A stretch of DNA of 64,000 nt. Origin: Hyaloscypha bicolor E. Taxonomy: Eukaryota; Ascomycota; Leotiomycetes; Helotiales; Hyaloscyphaceae. Location of the stretch: positions 1 through 64,000 of the forward strand of contig NW_020194560.1 in NCBI RefSeq assembly GCF_002865645.1. Direction: 5' to 3'. The position numbers and the translations under genes were made by a program. The notes beneath the pieces were generated by a model. It had not been told where the DNA came from. It saw nothing but the letters and a program-made list of their open reading frames with translations, and made no database searches. Shown here piece by piece: positions 13,768 to 24,400 of this stretch (positions are counted from its first letter, which is position 1; each line of letters opens with the position of its first letter).

Positions 13768-14061
13768 CTGATTAATACACACGTGATCCTACACGTGACC
13801 GTGCTAGCCTAATCTGGTAACGCTCCTGCCCGCTCTAGCTCTAGTGCTATACTAATCAGGGGCGGCAATACTTAGTAAGCGACCCGAAGCTAAATTAAAA
13901 AAGGGGGAATATAGGAGAATAACTAGTTTATTATTATTAAAAGCTAGCATATAGCTACTATTATATAAGCCCTGGCTTAGTTTAATTAGGGCTACCTAAT
14001 AGGTGCCTTAGTTATTTAATACTTATTAAGTAAATAGTCATTTACTATAGTCACGTAATAG

Positions 14062-14095
14062 ATTAATTAGATTAATTATAATTAATCTAATTAAT
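14062..14095. repeat. Perfect 34-bp palindrome, copy 2
   Basis: Same 34 bp as 13734-13767, 328 bp downstream. Both are preceded within a few bases by CACGTA and have GATTAGATTA-type inverted motifs nearby. They could be subterminal parts of a small transposable element, but no target duplication was found. Confidence 0.92.
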
Positions 14096-15397
14096 TATTC
14101 TAATCTAATCAAAAAAAATCTGAATTATATTAATTATAATCTAATTATATTAATTAATTTAATTAACGTAATTAATCCTTTAATATACTAAGTATAAATA
14201 AGAAATACTTAAGGTATTTATACTACTTATAAATATTCATAAGTAGTCTTAAATAGAATATAAGTAGTGTGAAACTCAAAAAATTTAAGTAGAGTAGAAT
14301 ATATATTCATGAATATTCACGAATAGCCACGTGATCTCAATAAATTACTATATATTTCATTTTTAAAAAAAGAACTAAGGTACCTATTAAGTAGCTTTAT
14401 ATAAGCTAAGCTAGTACTTATATAGGACTACTTAAATACTAATCTTCTATAATAATAAACTAATTATCCTCCTCAGAATTTTGTTTTTTCTCCTTTCTCC
14501 CCTTACTATTATTATTAAATTCTTAAGTCGAGGTAATCCTAGAAGTATTATTAAGGGTTCGGTTCGCTTACTAAGCGCCGCCACCCTATCTAATTAGGTG
14601 GCGAGGTGGTACTAGAGCGAGACTACTGGGGGCTTTACCAAATAAGGCTAGCTTGGGACGTGTGTGCGTCACGTGTACACTACTTAAAGTATTCATGAAT
14701 ACCTTAATTAGAATATCAGTAGAATATAAGTAGTGGAAATATTTAATGAATAGAATATAAGTAGGGGCCACTACTCTACTCTACTCTATTCATTGTTCAC
14801 ACTGGAGAAGAGTCTGGTGGAAGAAGGTATACGAAAGACCAAAGATTTGGGAGGAAGGTGACGCGAGACAACGCGTTTTGCGACACGAATCTGCCTTGAA
14901 AGGTTAAAGGAGGTATTTTTTAGGAGGGGCGGGCGGGTGAGGGATCCTGTTTCGGCTCCTTAGGAGCCGACTTGGTCCCCCTGAATATAATCGTATAGAG
15001 TTGACAACTTTCGCACGGCGGAGCTGAATGGGAAGTAAATTATAATTGGTTAATAGAAGGAGAGCAGGAACGTGACTGAGCAACCTGAGTAGAGGGTGAG
15101 GCGAGGGTGAGTAGCGCCTGAGCAGAGCGGCGATGGTGACTAACCACGTTGAAAGGAAGGGAGGTTTAGATTCGATGAGATTACCTTTGTAAGCAATTGG
15201 TAAACTCGAGATAAGCTGACGATTCTCGTTTTGGGACCGAGAAGTAACCAATCTAGGCAAGTACTAGGGTAGGTACAACATCAGCTAGACACTTGAAATT
15301 TCGCATTTAGTGGCCTGACCGCGGAATGCGGGCCTGATCAAGTACTTGATGTGACACGACACTCATTAGACATTTGTCTTTGGAAGCTTGACCAGTC

Positions 15398-15405
15398 TAT
15401 ATAAA
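15398..15405 (+). promoter_or_regulatory. TATA box of the crystallin-like gene
   Basis: TATATAAA lies 93 bp upstream of the start codon at 15498, a usual distance for a filamentous ascomycete gene with a short 5' leader. It is followed by pyrimidine-rich DNA. A clear TATA box is typical of strongly regulated genes such as those for secreted proteins. Confidence 0.65.
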
Positions 15406-15497
15406 CCTTCATCGCTTCACTTAAACCCAGCATTTTAAGACAAGACCACATTTCTTACCCATTTATATATATCACCGCCTTTCATGGAGCTTTAGGC

Positions 15498-15986
15498 ATG
15501 AAGAGATCTATTATCGCTTTCTCTTCTATAATCTGGATAGCATTAGCTGCGCCGGCCCAAAATGCTACTCTCGTTGAACGTGGGAGTGAAACCATCGTAC
15601 TCTGTACAGATATTAATTTCGGAGGTACTTGCATTACTTGGACCCAACAAAGTCACTGCTGTAAGTCGGGTATTTCAATCTTTGAAAAAGAAAAAAAAAC
15701 AACTCACTAACGATGTATAGGGGACTTTCAGGATCCATTTTTGGCCCCTTACAACGATCAAATTTCCTCAGCCTATGCCCTGAGCGACAGTATCGAATGG
15801 GTTATGTGGGAGTAAGTCAGAGCTAGAGGATGGCTCACAATGAATTATCTTTTAACATAAAGTAGGGATTATGGCTGTAAGGGTGCAAACATATTATTTG
15901 AAGGATCACTTGAGGACTTCAGTGTCTTGAACTTCAATGACAAGACGAGTGGGTTGTCGTGGTGTTGGCCATGTACACCGAGATAG
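15498..15986 (+). CDS. Small secreted beta/gamma-crystallin-like protein
   Basis: Three exons: 15498-15660, 15721-15811, 15866-15986, with phases matching and 124 residues in all. Intron 1 has a CACTAAC branch site and ends in TATAG; intron 2 is 54 bp. Residues 1-18 form a hydrophobic signal peptide ending IALAAPA. The mature part has C-T-D-x-N-F-G-G-x-C, then L-N-F-N-D near a carboxy-terminal SWCWPC, the spacing of a single beta/gamma-crystallin-like fold held by disulfides. Secreted one-domain proteins of this kind are known in fungi, some with antimicrobial or calcium-binding roles; the function here is unknown. The gene stands alone at the edge of the repeat-rich block. Confidence in the gene model is good, in the fold moderate. 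Confidence 0.75.
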
Positions 15987-16320
15987 TTTTAGTAGACCTA
16001 AGGGAGATATTGAATTATTTTGTACTTATCTCAAACAAATTCTTCTCCGCGTTTTATTTAAAATTTTGTGACCTTTAATTAAAAGCATTTACCAGCAAAG
16101 TACTTAGACTCCTTAACCTAGATATTATAACTCTTAATAATTTCTTTACCTTCATATCTTAGTAAAATATCTTATATAATATTTTTAATTTATTTAATTG
16201 AAATTCTCCGTTATAGTTTATTTAATAAATTCAAGTAAAGAAAAGAACTTGTTATATACAATCCGTCTCTTCCTCTATAACACAATTCCACCCTCGTCCT
16301 CATAGCCCAAAACACACACG
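15987..16320. other. Intergenic spacer, convergent genes
   Basis: 334 bp of A/T-rich DNA between the 3' ends of the crystallin-like gene and the oxidoreductase gene. Poly(A) signals for both should lie here. I see no further feature. Confidence 0.5.
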
Positions 16321-17142
16321 TTATTTCATACCCGCTAATACCTCTCTGCCCCGGGAGACCAAATCCCTATTATCCCACGTCTTACTCCCTCCCCCGTTAA
16401 CAGCAACATCAATCATGGCAGCCGCAAGCTCATTAACCCTAATCATCGGTGCAAAGGTCGCACTGAGGCTATTGAGCAAGCTTCTGTCTTTCGCCGTCAC
16501 GCCCGAGGGGCGCATGATGTAGACATCCAATCCCTCGTGACCTTTCCCGAACTCCTCAAGTTTGGTTTCTGCTTCACCCTGTATTTACTGTTAAAATCCC
16601 GAACGTAGAAGTGACATGGAAAAGGGAAGGGGGAAGGCACTCACACCCAGACGCCGCGATTCTTTCGCGTACGGAAGGTAAATGGGTTTCCCTTCCCTTA
16701 CAGCGAGGATGCCGCTCGTAAATACGAAGCGGAAATTCTGGGACTCAGGTTTGGGGAGTTGCGAGAAGGCGTTTACTCCTGCGAGGGCGTAGTCGAGGGT
16801 TACTTTCCGGGTGGTGTTTGGGTTGGTGGATTTGGCTCCTATGCACCTGCTCATATATCAATATCCCATTCCAGTATCCCAGCAATGAGAATGGAGGTAG
16901 ACATACCAAATACAAGCATCGGCCCCTGATAACTGTTCCAGAACAGATGGAGTGTAGGTTGAGAAGTCCTCCACTAAGACATTTTTCACCTTTGGATTTG
17001 AGGCGAAGGTTGCTGGGATTGGATGGCGGGTGAGTGCGACGACGGATGTGATTGAAGGGTGAGCGAGGGCTTGCGTGAGCACTTCTTGGCCTACGAAACC
17101 TGTTGTGCCAGTGAGGATGAGCTTCATGGCTTTTGATGTCAT
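16321..17142 (-). CDS. NmrA/HTATIP2-like NAD(P)-binding protein
   Basis: Three exons on the minus strand: 17142-16907, 16846-16645, 16578-16321, joined in phase to 231 residues. The start MTSKAMKLILTG was chosen because the dinucleotide-binding motif GTTGFVGQEVL follows at once; the in-frame ATG at 17127 is equally possible. Rossmann features are GxxGFxG near residue 12, VVALTRHP at the end of strand 2 (binding the cofactor ribose or phosphate), and ACIWCIGAKS at strand 4. RFVFTSGILAVREGKP and a later YIMRPSGVT resemble atypical short-chain dehydrogenases. The length fits the small HTATIP2/NmrA-like class. It may be a cytosolic oxidoreductase or redox sensor; the substrate is unknown. It converges on the crystallin-like gene. 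Confidence 0.8.
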
Positions 17143-18847
17143 GTGATCTCGAATTTGTGAGTTGTGATTGGAGACAAATGTCTTGAAGTTGTAATTGTGG
17201 ATCGAATGAGGTTGATGATTCTGAAACAGAAGGGAAAGCAAATTCACCACTTGCCTTTATAATTCGAGGGTATAGACACTCATGTACGTATCAGTCCGTT
17301 TCTCGCCTCTTCAAATGACGATACCCCCCTTCTCATGATCGTTGTTCCATTCGTGGAGTGATGGGATTTATCCGATGTGGCTGAAAGCACCCAGGATTTC
17401 GGCCGAAGTGTGGCGGCGGGAGAAAGCTGCGCTGTCGACATTCAGCCTCCAACCGAGAGCAGCCAATCCAAAAGACCAGGTCGGGCTGATTTTGACCCGC
17501 CCGGTCACATGATCGTGAAACTGTTAAGCCGACTTGGAGATGCAGTGTGACGCATGTTTGTAGCCTTGCTCTAATTGTCGGGGATGCCGACGGGAGAGAA
17601 TTCTCGTTAGAATCGACTTCGTGACTGCCTTAAAGAGGACGGCGAGATTATATTGAGGATCCGAGAGGAAGGCGATAGATAGCTCGAGATCTCAGAGAAA
17701 GACACGCTTAAAGCGAGGAAAATGGTGACAGCGAACGTACGAAATAGGGGTAAGGAGATGAGGCAATAACGGCAAATGAAGAGTGGAAGCGGCAATAAGG
17801 GAAGAGGGAGAGTGACACGGATCTGCGACTACGTCTCATCACTGAAGCAAAACCGTACTGGAAAGTAACGGAAGAAAGAGGACTGGTTGACTGCAGTCAG
17901 AGTTGAAGCATCGAAGGAAATTAACTTGAAAGCATTGCTCTGTGACATGGTCTCAACCTATTATTACATCCAGTGAACACCATATCCAAGGGAATGTTCC
18001 TGACCACGGCCAACCGAGCTCTGTAGATGATCGATAACATCAGAGTGAGATCCTTTATGTGCTTATGAAGAGTATTTTGCCCAGAAGCCTGAGTTTGGGG
18101 GGACTTGCTAGAATGGAATTGATGGTATATCTTCCCCCCCTCACAGTATTTACGCGTGTATGGTGTGCTGAGATTCGCATCTGCTCTGGATTCTTGGACT
18201 GAAAAGTCGCCCGAAGTCGAGGTAGTTGAGGTCTTGAGGTGTTCTATTTCGCCGCCTCAGCAAGTTGCGAACTTAGTTGGGGGGAGATCGTCATAGTTTT
18301 TGGGCTCGTGGCATAAAGATGTACAAGATCTCCGAATCCGTAACTTCAGACGGGTCAAAGATGCGATTGCGGACTTCCGAGATCAACTGAAGATGGTTCG
18401 AGCCCGTCGGACTGAGAGATCCTCGAAGGCTTGCCCATACGTCTTGGTTCGCAACATTTCCATGTTCGTTATCCTTGGCGATTTAGTGTGAGGATCCGTG
18501 GTTGGATTTGGCGTGCAAATCGGTCGGCCAGAAACCTTCACCCGGGAAATAACCCCCAATTATACCCGTCGCCAGGAGGTGGTTCTGTATTTCAGCTAGT
18601 GTGGAGTGCCGTTTGAGGAATTCCGACCAGCGTACGTAATAAGGTCTTGATCCAGGGACCAAGGAGAACCTGGCGCAGCCTGAGTTGTACTCTATATTGG
18701 ATTTACATTGTATATTCTGCTGGTTTTTGCCGGACAAACCCCACTACCCAAATCCCTCCTGACCGAATTTCAACCTCTGCAGTCGACCCTCACGTTTGTA
18801 ATCGATGGAATTATCAAGACTTGAAGGTATCTGATTTAATTAGCACT
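17143..18847. other. Intergenic region, no gene recognised
   Basis: 1.7 kb of mixed-composition DNA upstream of the oxidoreductase gene and downstream of ADE2. Only short frames (up to 84 codons) on both strands, with no domain or consistent splice pattern. It should contain the oxidoreductase promoter at its left end. Confidence 0.5.
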
Positions 18848-20999
18848 TCAATAAGCCTTGAATCCTACGTCTTCTAATCGTCTAGCTTTTCCGACAACCT
18901 CTTCACCCATATCACTGGCGTATTTCTCCAGCTTTTCCCGAATCACATCATCACTTGCGCCCAGGATTCTCGCAGCTAACAATGCAGCATTGATCTGCTC
19001 AAGTTAATCTTCTCATCTCCAAACCAAACTCGAGAGTTGGAACTTACACTATTGTTGATCGCCACCGTCGCAACTGGCACGCCCCTGGGCATCTAGCCAT
19101 CATTTAATTAATCCGGAATTTTCTTGGACTTGAAAGGGGCATTGGAAGCTGAGGAGTAATGCTCTTGAGACAAACGAACATGCAAGGGCCCGAGAAGTTC
19201 CCGGGCTCCGAGCTCTCAAACTAACAGTAGTAAATTAGTATGAAAATAAGCTTACCTGAACGATACTCAGCAGACTATCCATCCCATCCAAAGTGCTCCC
19301 TTTCACCGGAACCCCAATAACAGGCAGCGGTGTCGAAGCAGCGATCATGCCTGGTAGATGCGCGGCTCCGCCAGCAGCTGCAATGATCACTTTGAAGCCG
19401 TTGACGACGGCCGAGGAGGCGAACTCTGTCATGCGGAGGGGTGTTCGGTGCGCAGAGGTGATGGTCACGTGGAACGGGATGCCGAGGGTAGTGAGGAGCT
19501 CGAGGCCAGGTTTTAGGACCGGAAGGTCCGAGTCGGACCCCATTGTTACGGCGACGAGGGGTTGGGGGAGTAGTGATGGGGAGGGCGAGATTGTTGATGT
19601 GGGGAGGTCCTTTCTCGAGGCTCGCATGTTGTCTGCGAGTTGGATTAGGGGTGTGATCAGGTGTTCGCCTGAGACGATGTTAGCATTAATCTTCCAAATT
19701 GAGAGGTACATTGAGGTGAAGTAAGTTCGCCAACCTGGCGAACAAGACTTCCACATCAGTTTCAGAACAGGGAAGTGAAGCATACCTTCAGACATTGAAT
19801 TCGCAACCACCGTGATATGCCCAATTTTCCTTGCTGGCTTTGACTCCTTTCCATACATATGTAAAGCAGCATTGGGAGTCGCGACAGCACGCTTCATGAG
19901 TTCTTTATGCGAATCCTTCGAGGCACCGCCAAGGATGTTCAACATGACAGCTGACGGGAACATAGCGGGTATCGTGGCATTCGGGAATGGTGGCATGATT
20001 CCCAGGATCGAGAGAAGTTGCGACTTGTATTGTGAGAATGTCGGGCACGCTTCAATGGTGTAGTGACCCGAATTGTGCGGACGAGGAGCAATTTCGTTGA
20101 CCACAAGGGCTCCTATATAACGAGTGAGTAAGAAGTGATAAAAAAATAGTGTGAATTTTACCAGTGTCCATAAGGAACATCTCCACTCCGAAAACACCTT
20201 TGCCCCAAAGACCTCCAACTGCCTTTCTCGCGAGCTCTTGTGCTTCTCGTTGTACCTTCTTGGACACAAGTCGCGGAGGAAGGTAGACCAACTTGCAGAT
20301 GCTATCCTCATGTATCGTCTCCACAGCTGGATATGCAACTGTTGCCTTCCCGTCCGTTGAAGCGTCATCCTCAGTTTTCACAACCATCACAGCCAGCTCC
20401 ATCATGAAATTCGCCCATTTCTCTGCGTATAATCCTCTACCCTTCAATGCATCTAGTGCCTCCGGTATATCGTGTGGGAACTTGACGGTAAAGTTACCCC
20501 GTCCATCATATGCATCCTTCTTCGCCTTCAGCATAAATGGATATCCATATTCAAGTCCAATAGCGTGCAATGCACCTGGGTTGGACTCTACTTCCTTTGA
20601 TGGGACAGTCGACACCCCGTTCGCAATAAAATGCTTCTTCTGTAAGAATTTATCCTGGATCGTCCGGATCGTCTTCCAACTCGGCTGGACCTCCACCTTC
20701 TTCATCGTCCTCTTCCCATCTTCCCCAATAACCTCGACGCCCTCTGTGGCAATATTTTCAAGCACATATGTATTCACATGCTCAATTTCCACGGTCAGGA
20801 TATCCACTTTCCTCGCCAGTTCGAGGATCTTCTCCTCGTCGATGAAGGACCCATCAATGTGCGCGTTCTTCGCATTGACTTGTTTCGCCGGAGAGTTCTC
20901 GGCGTCGAGTATGAAGACTTTGATTCCGAGGGGGTTTGCGGCTTCGCAGAGCATTTGCCCAAGCTGGCCGCCGCCGAGGAGTCCAATCGTACGGTCCAT
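18848..20999 (-). CDS. ADE2: Phosphoribosylaminoimidazole carboxylase
   Basis: Five exons on the minus strand: 20999-20162, 20112-19786, 19668-19256, 19092-19048, 18994-18848; all junctions are in phase, giving 589 residues. The enzyme carboxylates aminoimidazole ribonucleotide in de novo purine synthesis in the cytosol. The N-terminal PurK half begins [17 protein letters not shown] and has ATP-grasp blocks such as [13 protein letters not shown] and [18 protein letters not shown]. The C-terminal PurE half has [14 protein letters not shown] near residue 425, TSAHRTP, and [11 protein letters not shown]. The bifunctional PurK-PurE order and the length are those of fungal Ade2. Intron 2 (117 bp) keeps the frame open; I treat it as an intron because of its GCTAAC branch site and CAG acceptor, and because the inserted segment would break the conserved MSE region. 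Exon 4 is only 45 bp. Confidence 0.95.
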
Positions 21000-21480
21000 G
21001 GAGGGGTTCTTGCGCGTTGTTAGAGTGAAACGAGAGGATGTTCTGGGCCGATGGGAGGTTAGAAAACTAGTAGAATGTCGCCATTCAAGGAGGGGCTGAC
21101 GCGGGTAGTTTGAAATGCACTACTTACATGAATTGGTCCTGATCATGGTAGGAAAACGCGGAATGTCGTGACCTTTTCTTCCAAAATGAAGAATTTTGAC
21201 CTTGCCGGATGAGGATAGTTTGGCCGGCAGAATTCAGCTCACCGCTTTGAAAGTACCACTGCCTTTCTATGTCAGGTGATCTTACATCTCTTCCTCTTCT
21301 CCTCTTCCTAGCCTTTGACTTTGGGAACAATAGGTCTCAACACAAAGGTGGTAGAATCTTCGTAAAACTACTGAGGCCATTAGCGGGCTAGCGGACAAAA
21401 CCGAGAAGCGAAAAGTGATTTTCTGATTTTCTGATTTTCGCGCCCACCACACCTCACTAAAAAAAAAAAAAGTACAGTAT
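21000..21480. promoter_or_regulatory. ADE2 upstream region and edge of A/T-rich block
   Basis: About 480 bp of mixed composition upstream of ADE2, holding its promoter. A 68-codon minus frame at 21124-21330 shows no domain. The region ends with TTTTCTGATTTTCTGATTTTC and a 13-A run near 21460-21472, after which A/T-rich DNA begins. Confidence 0.5.
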
Positions 21481-24400
21481 ACACGCCTTATTCTCGACTA
21501 CTCCTAATCCCCCCTTAGCTTACGTAGTCCGTAAGGCAAATCCTATGAATTACAAGGCATATCTCCATCTCTCTTACTCTCTATATCCTCTATACTACCT
21601 ATATTACTCGAATTATCTATATCTCCTTTATCCCCTTTTCCTCTAGTATCCTTACCCTCCTCTACTATAACCTTTTTCCCTATTATCTTCTGACCTTATA
21701 TCTGTTTTTATACTTGCTTTCTATATCTTATAGGCAGTCGAGGCTTTAATATAAAGGGTTTTATAGATATAGAGCAAGGCTTTCCAGACTTGGTAGGATT
21801 AGTATTAAGTTAATAGAAAGTATAGACTTTACTATTATTATTATATCTGTAATTTATATAAGTACTATTAAATTTGCCTTCTATAACTATATAGTATTTA
21901 AAAGAGCCCTTTAGTCTCTTCTTATTACTATAAGTAATATAAGCTTAAGAGAATTCGGTTCTATAAGTATATACTAAGCTTGCCTCTAGATTTGCCTTGC
22001 CTTTCTCTAATTCCTTTAGCTCCCTGCCCTAGTATAGCTCTATTTCTCTAACTTTAGCCTTATTATTAATTTGCTTTACTACTTTAATAGTATTATTAGA
22101 TAGTATAAGAAGATTAAAGTATTATTATAAAAAAGGAAAAGGAAGTTATATATAAGAAGGAAATTAAGAAATAGAAAAGTTTATTAATTAAATATATTAA
22201 TAAAAGAAAATATTATAAACTAAGTCTGAATTATTAGAAAATATATTATAAATATTATCTTTTTACTTATTTATAGCTTTATTATCTTTTCTATTACTTT
22301 TATTTTTACTAAAGCTATTACTTAAAGCTATATTTAATATGTTTTTAATAAAGAAAAGCTTTAATAATAGTATTATATATCGGAATTAAAGTTGTTTTTA
22401 GAAAGAAGTTAAAGTTAAGATTAAGGCTAAGATTAAAGCTAATATAGTTATATTTTTATTATTTATCTTTAGGATATAAAGATATATATTTAATATAATT
22501 ATTTAAACCCGAATAAATTCATAATAAATAATATCTAAAAATAGAAATATTAGTACTTAATAGCCCTAGATTAAATATATTTAAATATTAAAAAAATTAT
22601 AATTTTAGGTATTATAGTTATAAAAATAAAGATATAAATATTTTTTCTTTTACTAACTTATAAAAGCTAAGATATATTAATAATAATTAAACTATATTTG
22701 ATTTATATAATTAGCTAATTTATTTTACTAATTATAAATAATTCGAAGTAATTTAAATTTCCTTAAATCTCTATATATAATTTATTATATAAACTTCTAT
22801 ATTTCTATATTTAGTAATACTATAATTATAATTTTTAAATAAGAAAAATTCTCTTATTCTAGTATATATAATTATATTTATTTCTTATTTTTTAAATATA
22901 TAGTTATTAAATTAGAAAAGTTTAAGAATTCTAAATAATACTTTTTTTTAAGAAATATATATTTATAATAAATAGTAAAAATAAATATAGAATTATATAA
23001 TAATATAATTACCTTATATTAATAACTTTATTTTTTATAAAATTATAACTTTATTTTATTTTTATTTTAAAATCTCTATTCTTTTTCTATATTTTTTTAA
23101 TTTTACTATTAATACTAAAAGCTTCTATTCTTTATTAATATCTTCTCTATTAATACCTTTATTAATACCTTTATTAATACCTCTATTAATATTAAGAGCT
23201 AGTATCTAATTACCTTATAACTTTCCTTTTCTCTTTCTTACTTCTTCTTATTTCTCCTTATTTCTTCTCTAAACTCCTTTTCTAAACTCTTCTTTCTTTA
23301 ATACTTCTTCTATTAATACTAATAACTAGTATCTAACTGCTTTATAATCTTTTCTTTCTTCTCTAAACCTTTCTAAATTTCTTCTCTAAATCTTTTCTTT
23401 AAATCCCTCTTTCTTTAATACTTCTACTAATAATACTAAAAGCTAGTACCTAATTATTACTTCCAGATTACTTTTATTTAGAACTCTTATACTATAAGTC
23501 TTTAACCTACTTGCTTTTTAGAAAGCTAAATTTTAGATCCTTTTTCTCTTTTTCTAATATCTCTTTTTCCTCTTTTCTAATACCTCTTATATCTTTAGGC
23601 CCTTTAGGAATACTTTTTCTTAAACTTCTAAAAAAGAGGCTAATTCTTATTTAGATTTCTTTAAACTTTAATATCTCTTTTTCTTTTCTAATATCTCTTA
23701 TATCTTTGGGCTCTTTAGAAGTACTCTCTCTCAAACTTCTAAAAAAGAGGCTAATTCCTATTTAGATTCCTCTAAACTTTAATACTTTCTCTCTTTCTTT
23801 AATACTTATAAAAGCCTTTAGGCTATTACTAAGTACCTCTATTCTTTATCTTAGAATATATACTAACTTATTTTTATAGGAAATAGCTTTTTTTCTTCTA
23901 ATCTCGATTTTTTTAATATATACTTCTTGCCTTTAGACTATTTAGATATCTTCCTATTTACTTTTATAAAATATATACTAATTTATTTTTTAGTTTCCTT
24001 TATTTTACTTCTTCTTTAATATTACTATATATATATCTAGTTAGTACTAGTTCTTATAACTTATAATTAGGCTTTTTATTTATTAAATACCCGGATATTT
24101 TATTTTTCTTTTATTATAAATTAAGACTTAAATAGTATTTATTTTAAGTATTTATATTCTCGGATATATAAAACTCTTATAAATCTTTTAGAATTATAAA
24201 CTAGCCTATTTTAGTTTAGGGAAGCTTTCTTAAAAGTATTTCAGGAATTATAGTATTTATTATAATCTTTTCTAAAGATTAATATAATATGAGTATTTCT
24301 AGTTTATTTTCTTTTTATAAAGTAAACTATTACCCTAAATCTATATAAAAGTCCTAATTATTTCTTAAGTTAAAGTATAGGTATTTCTTATTTCTATTAA

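Larger units (their letters stand above)
12801..15390. other. Transitional region with palindromes, no confident gene
   Basis: Base composition changes from A/T-rich to mixed and back. A GC-richer island at about 13.15-13.5 kb has open frames on both strands (105 and 82 codons), and another at 14.9-15.26 kb has a 118-codon minus frame. None shows a domain or convincing splice structure. Palindromes at 13.66-14.1 kb and many CACGTG/CACGTGA motifs occur. The stretch is most likely a mosaic of small or non-autonomous elements. Confidence 0.45.

Noticed and set aside
14904..15260. 118-codon minus frame, Leu/Arg/Pro-rich
   Set aside because: Composition looks like translated non-coding DNA; no homologous pattern recognised and no promoter seen.
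19293..19724. 143-codon plus-strand frame opposite ADE2 exon 3
   Set aside because: Antisense shadow of the PurE coding region; composition follows the real gene's codon positions.
20293..21099. Long plus-strand frame (268 codons) opposite ADE2 exon 1
   Set aside because: It is the antisense shadow of a strongly conserved coding exon and has no domain of its own.
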